Source: Tenebrio molitor (Eukaryota; Arthropoda; Insecta; Coleoptera; Tenebrionidae). Taken from it: 64,000 nt of DNA. The translations under genes and the position numbers were made by a program. Numbering within the stretch: position 1 is the stretch's first letter; each line of letters starts with the position of its first letter. The stretch is taken from the NCBI RefSeq assembly GCF_963966145.1, contig NC_091046.1, positions 46,686,001 to 46,750,000 on the forward strand, written 5' to 3'. A model generated the notes under the pieces. That model did not search any database, had not been told where the DNA came from, and saw nothing but the letters and a program-made list of their open reading frames with translations. Shown piece by piece: positions 11,271 through 20,785 of this stretch.

Positions 11271-14027
11271 AGGTGTAGGTGTAGTACTGCACTACTTCAT
11301 ATTTTCCACCTTTAAAAAAAGAGAAAGCAATTTTGCTGTGAAAAATTTTTTGCTTGTCAAAAAATTCTCGCTGTACCTCTGGTTCGTTTTTTTTTTTTCA
11401 AAAATGCTTTTCTTCACAGCGTAAACTTGTGCAGACGACGCCGAGGGACAAACTACCACCTCGTACGTAGGTGTTAATTCGGCGGCCAATCAGACCCCGC
11501 CGCCGCCATTCCGTTCACCTCAGCGTCCATATTGACACTGCAATTGACATGATTCCACTCCTCTCCAACAAAATGAGTTTCTTTTGTCTAGTGTGTTCTC
11601 AAACAATTCACAAAACTCGTCGATAAATTCATGAAATATTCATAAAAATTCCATCCGGAACCCGTCCAATCTCTTCTCCTTCGGACAATATTAGTAGAAA
11701 ATATTACCATTTTAGCAGCGGGTGGGACTGGGACCTGTTTTGTGTATTGTTGTATTTCGTAGTGGGACGTTTTTATGTCCAAACAACGAATAAATTTATC
11801 GAGCGGGGGGCGCCATAAGCCGTTTGTCATTTTTTCCCGACCGGAGCTCGTCGAAAATGACGTCACTCACCCAAAATCGCGTCTACCAACTTGGCAAAGA
11901 AAATTTTACAAAACTGTGTGTGTATCCTGGCCGCCCACGAGACCTCGACCCGCCGCCCACCGTGCAATTGTCTCAGATACAGATACTTGTCCGAGTAACG
12001 ATCCCGTTCCGCCGCAAGATCGCTTTGCATAATAACAAAAAAATATTATTTATAGATAGCGATAGCTCCGGCTAGTAGGCGTTGGAAACAATCGAAACCG
12101 CCATGTCGCCTTTTAATTTTATTAATGACACCGAGCGGAATTATCTCGACGCCTACTTGCTCTCCTCTTTCGGCGCTGTGATGCAAATTTTACCGCGGGT
12201 GTCATCCGCGACCGAGGCGACACCTACAACTGTCACACAACTGTCAAACTCCGTAAAAAATGGCGGCCGCCTTAACTGGAGCAAATTCGCTGTGCATCAT
12301 CAGTTAGAGTCGATCAGATTTAACGAGGCCGAATCGCGATCGGATCTTGCAAAAAGACGACGCATGTTTGCCAACCGAACGTCGCGCTAATTAATTGTTG
12401 GCCGCTTTCGAATCTGACTTCCAGGAATCGTTATTGATCTGACCTTTTCCATTGATCGATCGCGGCGAATTCGAATCGTCTCGATTGGACCAGATCGGCG
12501 CGGTAGAGTGGCCCAAACGTGACTCCGCGCTCCGAATTAATTGGAATGTGTGATTTCCACGACAAAGAGCTTTTGTGCGGCGACGATTGAATCCTGAATT
12601 CGATCAAAACGCTCCGAGACCGCCATTATTTCTTTCTCCTGTTCTGAATAACAAAACGCAGTCTAAGCCGTGATCCGATTATAATATAATCATCTCAACC
12701 CTACTTAAGAAAAGGTTACCATTAGTCACTACTTGATTAATGAGTTGTTGTACAACGGAATTAGGCGAGCGGAATGGGCCGGACTGGACGCGATTTCGAA
12801 TTCCACCATTGTGCTCTGGAATCACCCATTCGCGCACCACTTGCTGCAGATGAAGTCATCTGACCCATGCTGGGCCAAATCAGCCGCTTCCTTAATTACA
12901 ACTCTACTTATTGCAAGCCTTCCAATTCCCATTTGTCATTGACCACACCGAAACGTTATCACAATCATCATTATGGGTGTGTTATTACGTAGACTCTTCA
13001 GGCGTGAAGACCAAAACGTCTGGATCCACCCCTGCGACCGACCCCGCCGCGCTGGGGTTATTAGAACACGTGCAGGGCGATATTTATGTTCGACAAGTGT
13101 TCTAGGGTTGTGCTAGGAACGAACTCTCCTTCCACATTCCTTTGTCGCTTCTGACCTTGACCATTTCTGACAGACATGCAAATATCGGAACCCTCCCCGG
13201 CAGACACCAAACCTACCACTTTCCGGCAATTCATCACGGCCTAGGTCAGGGTCCTTATCACGAAAGCGAGAACAACCGAGCACAAAGGATCGGCCTCCGG
13301 GAAAATAAAAGAGCACGAGTCGTGGCCGCTTGATATATGATCTTGGTGGAGCCGGCTAAAAAGTCCAACAGTGCGGAATTGTGGAGACTCTAATCCGGTA
13401 CGACTTGCACACTCGAGAGCCGTCCTTCGGGATTTGCCGAAGAAGTGCCGCAGAGAATGGAGAATGTCTCAATTGTGGGGGACCAAGCGAGGAACAATCA
13501 AGAGGAGCTTCTTCGGGGATCACCACCCAAGCGTACCCCTTCAAGATTTAGCTCTTCGGGACTCGACACTGCAGATGCAACCCCAATCGCGTCCGCGTTG
13601 TGACCATCAGAAGCCGCAGATATGCGACACACGTGACTATGCACCGGTCGACCTCCGAGCAGCTGCCCCACTGTTTTCCTCTATTTTCTTGTCTCCCGGT
13701 ATCGCCACTGAGGAGATAATTAATCGAGACCAGATCCAAAACGAGGAAGTCGCCTTCGAATGCCATTCTGACCGCGACACTGCCATCTAGATTAAAACGC
13801 ATCGACAATTTCACCCAGGTCTAGTAGGCGTCGACCGACCGTCAGCGATCTGGTATTTTATTGTCCGCCATTAATCACCGACACCGTTACCGATCACAGA
13901 TACAGCGCCGACCTGCAGACATTTTCCGCAGAGAAACGCAGTCACGTGGACGGTACCGACCAACGACGAGCGTCGCAATTTGACGGATGTATAATCTATC
14001 AGCTGTCAGTGTCAAAACTTTGTAAAA

Positions 14028-14260
14028 GACCAGACTGTGTTACCCTAAAACCTGTACTTTCCGACCAACTGTATAACAATTCCCCCCACGTCAAAATTGA
14101 GGTTATGTCTGTCAGTGTGTCTAACGTAATTGAAATGTCGAACGTAGTCAATGTCAAAATTCCCTCAAAGAACAGGCTGTATCACCCTAAAACTCTATCG
14201 TAAAATCTCCCTAGATCAGATTTGAGGTTATGTCACTAATGTCAGTTTCAGGTGTCACCA
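14028..14260. repeat. imperfect tandem duplication containing the TTGAGGTTATGTC motif
   Basis: Two degenerate copies of about 95 bp: one begins near 14028 (AGACCAGACTGTGTTACCCT) and ends with ATTGAGGTTATGTC at about 14097; the other begins near 14169 (AGAACAGGCTGTATCACCCT) and ends with TTTGAGGTTATGTC at 14221. The order of blocks is the same in both. Confidence 0.55.
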
Positions 14261-14369
14261 AATTTTATACCAAAAGACAAGAAATAAAGACCATAATGAC
14301 ACTGAAAAGTGCAACTGAACATATACAGGAAAATGGGAATTTATTTAATGGATAATACAAGCAGTTTAC

Positions 14370-15190
14370 TTATTCATCTTTAGAATCTAACCCCCAATCA
14401 TCTTCCAAATATGATTCTGCGGAAAGTTGAATTATTATTGAATTGGTAGATTTCCCATCAATTACTTCCAGTCATCTCTAATCAGTTCCTCGCAGTAACG
14501 AACACCATTGGCCCATATATTAAAATTATAAAAGAAAATACCTCGAATATGTGTGCATCTTTACTGCAATTTAGCATGGTCGGTTTTTCTCTCTGCATTT
14601 CTTCACGTAATCTAATCATAGCCAATTTTTCTCGTTGTGTTAAATCCTTGTTTTTGGAAACTCATTTAACTTTTTATTTTTATTTAAATGTGATTGCGGC
14701 TTCACTAGCGCAAGCGCCTTCAGAATTCACATCAATGACTGTAATACAATTGACATTTTACGTTGCCAACCTAATTACTATCAAATAACCAGTGGCTCAT
14801 ACCAACCTGACAACACTTTGACAATTAATTATTAAAAAAAAAACAGACTTTACATGCTCGTATTTAAAGAGTATTTTGTAGAGCATGTACTTTCGTTAGG
14901 TACATTGAAGTGAACTTTGGAACACAACGATTTTTTGTAATGAAACACAGTTGCAGTTTAAACAATGAGGAAAACATTAATTTTTTCGGGGTTGAATACA
15001 TTTTGTCGTTTTAAAGCCATCACATATGATTGCAGACGTCCAACGTATCTATTTTCGAAAAGATTTACGGAAATAAATGAGAATTTAGAAAATAGGTATT
15101 TAATATGTTTGAAGCTTTCTCACAAATCGCCTTTTTACTCAATTCAGGGTTGTCACCCTTCAACTCTTCGCAGTACCGAATCAGGGCCAT
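14370..15190 (-). pseudogene. possible small multi-exon gene or remnant, unrecognised
   Basis: Exon-like pieces on the minus strand. A start exon at 15124-15190 has a favourable AAAAATGG context and encodes MALIRYCEELKGDNPEL.. before a GTGAGA donor. A second piece at 14542-14660 encodes REKLAMIRLREEMQREK.. between AG and GT sites. A final piece at 14370-14416, after CCGCAG, can encode SYLEDDWGLDSKDE and a stop, with AATAAA (minus strand) at 14340-14345. The first two join in frame, but the phase into the last does not match its best-looking frame. The first two pieces resemble each other, and their flanks share GGCAACGT and GTTGGTATGAGC blocks, suggesting an internal duplication. No function recognised. 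It could be a degraded gene or a chance arrangement. Confidence 0.25.
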
Positions 15191-15199
15191 TTTTTCACT

Positions 15200-17862
15200 C
15201 TCTGTGCACTACGAAGGCACCTTTTCAAATTTTGTGCGTTAATTTTTCAACGCAAACGCAAATGACAGCGCCGATGACCTTGCATGGCTCGACGTTGCCA
15301 ACGTATATTGTGAAATGCACTTTCAATTGCTCATACCAACTTGACACTTTGACAGCTGGACTGTACATGATTGGGCTGTTGTGATCACGTGACTGAAAAA
15401 TCTGTCAATCGACGTCGGAGTTCTCGTTTGACACTTTCAAATACCACAAAAGTGTACAGTTGTGACCGTTCCCGGCCAATTACTCTGAAAAAACCTCAAT
15501 CAATAATCCCTCGATCATTTTCTTGCATCGGTTCCGCTCGATCGCCCCTTTTTTCCTCGCCATCTCTGCAGGTCATCCTTTACAGTTTGATCCGCTCTCG
15601 TGCCGCATAATAACGTTGTAACACAAAGACGTCATTAAACGAGATGAGATGCGTTCACGGCGCGGAACAACGGTCCTCGCCCTTGCGGGGGGAGATGCCG
15701 GGCGGGTGACCGGTCCGACCCTTTGAACCCGATACCTGCACACCAACTCGCCGTGTTTGTGTTGGTTTAACTATTTACGAGAAAAATGTGGCAGGTGTTA
15801 GCACGTAAGGAGTCCCACCCACCCTCGCCAGACTTGTGTAAACACGACCGCATCCTCCCACTCGTGGTGCTACATCTTTACAAAAAGGTTATAATAACTG
15901 TGCACACATGACGACGCGAAGACCAATAGAGAAAAGTCCAACTTGTGTAAACGGAGACGTTTTCGTCGGCAGCTCCATCAGGAAGCGACTGCACATTCGA
16001 TGATCGATGGAGGTGCGCTGTAATTAGCTTTTTTTAAATCTTATTAATTGGCCTTCGCGACGGTAACGCTTCCATCAGCTTCTTCAATGCGCGCTTGACG
16101 GCTTTGTCTCGAGGAGACGGCGCTGCCAACCAGTAAATTGCAATTCTGCGGCCATGCAAAAATCCAAATTAATCAACAATCTGCGAGTCGTCGTGAAAAG
16201 ACACTTTTTAATCTTCTGGAAGGAGGAAAAAGAAACAACTGGCCGATGGAACATGTGTCAGCTTAGTCACGCCGTGTCGCACCTATTCCATTATTTTTTG
16301 AGCCATCCTTTATCTCAGCGCGAGCGTAATTTACCGACATTAGCTTTAATGCACCGGCATAAATCTGGTCCAGATTAAGATTTATCTCCCGGTCAGTCCA
16401 TTTACATATTGGGCCTGTCTGGCTTGTCCGGTTTATTGAAATTTATTGTAATCGTTCGATCGGTTACGATATGGAATTATGGATAATCGCCTAACGGACT
16501 CGTCCACCAAAGAGTCCTCGAGCTCTTTCCTCCATCGTGTAAAATTAGCCCGTCCTAATTCGACCGTGTCGGTTCTAATCTCGATCGTTCGTGTTTTTGG
16601 GAGCACCACGAGATGGGTGGCATTCCTCACCATCCGTTAGTCTATCAACGCGTCGCACTATCTACGAGTGCAGTTTGAAGGGTTCCAAAAACCGCGGTAC
16701 CACTTTCCATAAGCCGCCATTATGGAATCGATCGCTCCTAATAAGGCCCCGGAATTTGTAATTCAAAAGGAACAAAAAAACCCGCCCCAACAAAGTATTA
16801 TAATGAGGTCGGATGATACAAAACCAACATCATTACAGCGTCTGCACTACGTGTATACACACAGACACCCATTACGCATTCTAAGGCACAAAAACCAAAT
16901 GAAAGGAGGCGGCGAGGCGTTCTTGTATGAATAAGAAGCGACGCGATACACGCACGCATTAACAAGGGTTGAATGTCGATCCCTCGCCGGCTACCGAGAC
17001 ACCCTTTCATTTGGACATTTTTTTGGACGCTTTTTACCGGAGGCCCGATTCAAATAACATGTCCTCGCGAGAGGTGGCACGCCACCTCGTGACTCTGTCA
17101 AATCTTGAAGGTTTTTATCGCTGTTTGTCAACAGATTCGAAGAAATTCAACCGGGAAGCATCGATCAAGAGCTTCGCCACATGTTTCAGCAATGTGCGGA
17201 GGGTCAGAGGTCGTCAATCTCGAAATGTATCCAGCCGGTCGTGCCGCACAATTCCAAAACGCGGAAAACCGCCAAATTGTTGTTGGGTAATGATGATGAC
17301 CCAGTTCTCATCTCCTCGGCGGGTATCGGTGCGAGATGATTAATCTGCGATGGTTCGGGTGACCCAGAGAAGCGAAACCTTGCGAGGACTCCGGTAAAAG
17401 TTAAGTCGCATCCAGTCAAGGCTCCACTATCGTGGAGAAAAGCTCGAATTCCTTTTTGAAAATTCGACTTTCGATCGTTAACTGTCAAAAAATGGGCGTG
17501 GAAAACGTTCGGGGGCGGGATTACGGTCACGTGACCGCGTCCGCGCTGGCGATTGGCGCGCCCGCGCCACGTGGCTCTCTCCCCTGGCAACCGCTCTAAT
17601 TACCCCAATTAAGACAATTGCCGGTACTAATCGAGCCGACCCACATTCGGTTTCGGGACTGCTTCCCGGTGCGCAGCAACACAACCAACACCGACTCGGG
17701 GGCACTGTATATTTCCAGAAACAAAGAACCGTCCATAAATAATGCATGAACACATCCAAATATATCACAGCGGGGCCGAAATGATACTTATCCATATTGG
17801 GTTCTAGACGTGGGGCATTGTTGAGGTCGCATCGTCACGCTGTGAGGCCCGAAGACGCGCCG
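15200..17862. other. intergenic, no gene seen
   Basis: GC-richer intergenic sequence downstream of the EFCAB10-like gene. Open frames are short and unlike known proteins. I see no tRNA, and no repeat beyond short palindromes. Confidence 0.45.
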
Positions 17863-19620
17863 TTATTGACCACCGCTGGTGGCGAGGCTCGGCACCAGTT
17901 TCACCTCGGTCGGAGGCGGCGTCACCAGCGATGGCGGAGTGACCTGGCCGCCGCGGCGCCGGATCATGTCCACGAACAGGTCGGTCAAGCAGTCGTAACT
18001 GGAAATGGGGGATGAGGAGGAATCGAACGACAGGCGGAGGAGTTACGCTTCTTCGATGAAGAACTCTTTGGAGACGGCGCCTTCGGTCGAGAGCGGCGGG
18101 TTCTGGTCGAACGAGCAGATGCCGAGGGTCTTCATACCTTCAACAAGCGTTGTAGTGATTTGCGGTATGCGAATGGATTTGCCGCCTCCTCCAGATTTGT
18201 AAATTTGACATTTGACAGTTCATGCTTGTCAGTTTTTCGCGTTCGAAAGAATTTTTCCTTCTTTTAGGCAACCAACTAAGATACAAGAAACATTTGTAAT
18301 AACCTTGTATTAAAATAATTGCTAAATCGCAGAGGAGGCGGCTTGTACTGATGTGCCATCGAGATAACACAATCTGCAGAAAAATCGCGTTAATTAGAGC
18401 TGATGGGAACCACCGAGTCCGTAGGACGCCAATAGCGACGTCAATAAATAAAACGACAAGGTTAGATCCGGTGGAGATAACCCCCGAAAAATGAAAACTC
18501 GCACGGATCAAATCTGGACGGTACGGTGGCTGTTCAGCGTTTGGTCCCTCTCACCGGACTCGTACTGCTCCACTTCGATGAATCCGGTCCTCATGCGGTC
18601 CATCAGATAGAAAAGTTGTTCTGAAACGTGTCAGTTGCGGCCAAAATCGCACAAGAAATATTGGTCACCTAGGTGGGGCTTCTCGAAGAGCAGGGGCGGA
18701 TTCCCGAACCCGGACCTGTACAGCAAGCACCTATCCAGCAGGTCGATCAAAAACTGTATCGGATTGTCCGGCAGCTCGCTCAACATGTGCGCTATCAAGA
18801 ACTGGAAGAACTCGAAGATCTTGTGCTGTCTGAAGTACCTCCGCGCCATCCGCATCGCCTGGGTCATCCTCTCGTCGGCCACCGACTCGACCTCCCCCTC
18901 GATCGACTCGGGTTGCTCTTCGGGCGGCTCCCCCGGCTCGTACTCCTCCGTGGCCTCGGCCAACCCCATCAGGTACTGCAACGAGGGGGACTTGACGCTC
19001 ATCATGTCCGAGTCCATGGTGAAGGACGTCGACTTGCTTTGCATCTTGAAGGTGTGCACTTTGCCCGAGTCCATCGAGCCCAACGACGAACATTCGTAGT
19101 CTTCGCCTTTGTCGTAGCGCGCCAGGAGCATCTGGCGGCGCTGCTCGTCGTCGAGGAGGGCCCTCTGGAGGGACTCCAGGTTGCGGATGCCGAACCCGGT
19201 GACCAACATCGAGCGCAGGGGCGGCTTCTTCGCGGCGGACATGGAGGACGACGAGGTGGTGGTCAAGCTGGCGCCAGCCGAGAGGGTGCTATCTGCGGAA
19301 AAAAAGGTAACAGCAGAGCGTGGTTTCGATCCACGGACCGCTGGGTTACCGGCCCAGAGCGCTACCATTGCGCCACTCTGCTTGTTGGTAAGGGCGGCAA
19401 AACCGGATTTCTTCCATAGATTGATTTATTGACAAATGATAAATATCAACAGTGTTAATCTTCTTTGATTATTATCAACAAATGAGGATAACTCAAAAAG
19501 AATCTTTTTAAATTAGTTTAATTAGTTCTTACGGCTCGGCTGCTCCAGGAAATATTTGTAAAGGTCGCCATAGATGTGGCAGGGCTCTATGAACGGTCGA
19601 GGACTGCTGGCTTCCTCCAT
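17863..19620 (-). CDS. EFCAB10-like protein: docking-domain fold plus degenerate EF hand (334 aa)
   Basis: Resembles EF-hand calcium-binding domain-containing protein 10, a small ciliary/testis-associated protein in vertebrates. Exons on the minus strand: 19533-19620, 18669-19292, 18555-18620, 18047-18137 and 17863-17998. All junctions are GT/AG and keep frame; the last intron is 48 nt. An RIIa-like dimerisation-docking segment lies at about residues 182-218 (FFQFLIAHMLSELPDNPIQF). An EF-hand-like segment follows (LFYLMDRMRTGFIEVEQY), then GMKTLGIC, which parallels the vertebrate QYKEALKTLGLC. The EF loop lacks acidic residues at positions 3, 5 and 12, so calcium binding is unlikely. The N-terminal 180 residues, serine-rich then strongly acidic (EYEPGEPPEEQPE), have no counterpart in the short vertebrate protein. 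A flagellar or ciliary scaffold role is inferred from the family. Upstream exons may exist (see 19739-20496). Confidence 0.8.
19299..19305 (-). terminator. T7 run: Pol III terminator and polypyrimidine tract
   Basis: On the minus strand, seven T residues start 6 nt after the 3' end of the tRNA at 19311-19382, a normal Pol III terminator. The same run precedes CCGCAG, the 3' splice site of the host gene's second coding exon (starting 19292). Confidence 0.75.
19311..19382 (-). tRNA. initiator-type tRNA with anticodon GGU (Thr), inside an intron
   Basis: A 72 nt cloverleaf with no mismatch in any stem: acceptor AGCAGAG/CUCUGCU, D stem GCGC/GCGC, anticodon stem CUGGG/CCCAG, T stem CGUGG/CCACG. 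It carries initiator features: A1-U72, three G-C pairs in the anticodon stem, C33, and the T loop AUCGAAA with A54 and A60. The loop reads CCGGUAA, so the anticodon is GGU (threonine codon ACC) instead of CAU. The discriminator base is G, not A. Compared with the iMet gene at 20714-20785, it also differs in the D loop (AAUGGUA versus AGUGGAA) and at position 26. It sits in the first coding-region intron of the EFCAB10-like gene, same strand. Either a new tRNA species or a pseudogene; base pairing is fully kept. Confidence 0.85.
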
Positions 19621-19738
19621 CTTGTTCTCGAAGAACTGTCAATAAATGACGTTTTATGTTACTTAGCAACCGGAAAAAATTTGAAGTGATGAAATCATCA
19701 ACATTTATTGGATCGAGCTTCCAAAAGAAATAAAATAC

Positions 19739-20496
19739 TTATTGGCAATAATTTGTCGTCTTCTCCACGATAAATGAATGCGCCATAAATCGGGGCGGTA
19801 ACGGTGACATTCTCCAGTATGACGCACGGTTTCTAGAAATTTATAACTCTATTAAACGCCGAATGATTTATGCCAGATATTAAAACGAGTGTTCGCACTT
19901 GAATATTTTCTCCATTATTGGCAATTTATTTTTTAATTCTTCTCAAGGTGAGAAAAATTTCGTCAACACTGGACCAGACGCTCTAGGTCGATTATCTTCA
20001 TTAATAAAACATCGACGAACGTTTCTGAAATAATAAATGAGAGCACTGGACATAAATTTTCGTCAAATTATGGAGTAATGCGGCCCCTCGGCTACAGATA
20101 ATTAACCGATAAAAATGACGGAGCAATTTAAGTCAAGATGGATCAAATGAAACCATTAATAATATTGCAACAGGTTCTCCATAAAATTTCAAATATGTCG
20201 GGTATGCGACAATTAAATCAGTTGTTTACGCAACTTGCGTGGAAAACACTACTTTTTTTACAAGTGGGAAGTCGACGCGCGCGAACGCAGCGTAAAAAAA
20301 TTATCAAATATCGTGGTTGCGACTTTCACTGTTTCTTCTCCCTGATCAGTTTGTATATTTTAATGTCGTCTGAGACCAAATTTGAAATATTAATGAGCAA
20401 CTAGTTCACCCCTCGTCAAAACTAACGGCTTCACACTTCCTGGACATGATCTCCCACTTACAGATGTTTATCTTCTCCGTCAACGTACACATCCAT
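19739..20496 (-). other. possible upstream leader exons of the EFCAB10-like gene
   Basis: Two exon-like pieces lie upstream of the chosen start. One, at 20462-20496, opens with ATG (MDVYVDGEDKH..) and ends at a good GTAAGT donor. The other, at 19739-19832, runs from CTAG to GTATTT, and one of its frames reads protein-like (KPCVILENVTVTAP..). No combination of phases reaches the EFCAB10-like frame: joined together, the two end at a stop formed at the second donor. They may be untranslated leader exons with an upstream ORF, or unrelated to this gene. Confidence 0.25.
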
Positions 20497-20699
20497 TTTT
20501 CTGGGAAAGCATTTTAAATTCTAATTTTAATTCACCCCTCGAGAAAAAGTTCACAGACGAGTCATAAAATCCCCCCACTTTTAAAAAATTCTCCAGTTCC
20601 TTCTTTAATATTATTTTTTGAAAATAATAAACAACAGTGTTACGAACAAGTGTTTTTTGTGTTGATTGTCTTGATGAATAGTATTTTTAAAAGCAATTT

Positions 20700-20708
20700 A
20701 AAAAAAAA
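20700..20708 (-). terminator. T9 Pol III terminator of tRNA-iMet
   Basis: Nine consecutive T residues on the minus strand begin 6 nt downstream of the tRNA-iMet 3' end. Confidence 0.8.
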
Positions 20709-20713
20709 GTATG

Positions 20714-20785
20714 TAGCAGAGCGTGGTTTCGATCCACGGACCTCTGGGTTATGGGCCCAGCACGCTTCCACTGCGCCACTCTGCT
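20714..20785 (-). tRNA. tRNA-iMet (CAU), initiator methionine
   Basis: A 72 nt tRNA carrying methionine for translation start. Stems: acceptor AGCAGAG/CUCUGCU, D stem GCGC/GCGU, anticodon stem CUGGG/CCCAG with loop CCCAUAA (anticodon CAU), T stem CGUGG/CCACG with loop AUCGAAA, and discriminator A. A1-U72, the three G-C pairs, C33, A54 and A60 identify it as the initiator rather than the elongator. It lies on the same strand as the GGU relative 1.33 kb away, which is presumably a diverged duplicate. Confidence 0.97.

Larger units (their letters stand above)
7045..14027. other. long intergenic stretch without a convincing gene
   Basis: About 7 kb with only short open frames, none with recognisable domains. 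Composition shifts from AT-rich to CpG- and GC-richer sequence after about 10.4 kb. The only structure I can support is a dispersed repeat family described separately and a T-rich duplicated motif (GGGTGGTGC) at 7776 and 7903. Some of the GC-rich part may be regulatory sequence, but nothing in it is decisive. Confidence 0.45.

Noticed and set aside
19311..19368. Start of a 245-codon minus-strand frame (MVALWAGNPAVRG..)
   Set aside because: This part is the tRNA read as protein. The exon proper begins at the 3' splice site at 19292.
18635..19432. Long plus-strand open frames across the EFCAB10-like exons
   Set aside because: Antisense shadows of GC-rich coding exons. The minus strand carries the splice sites and the family match.
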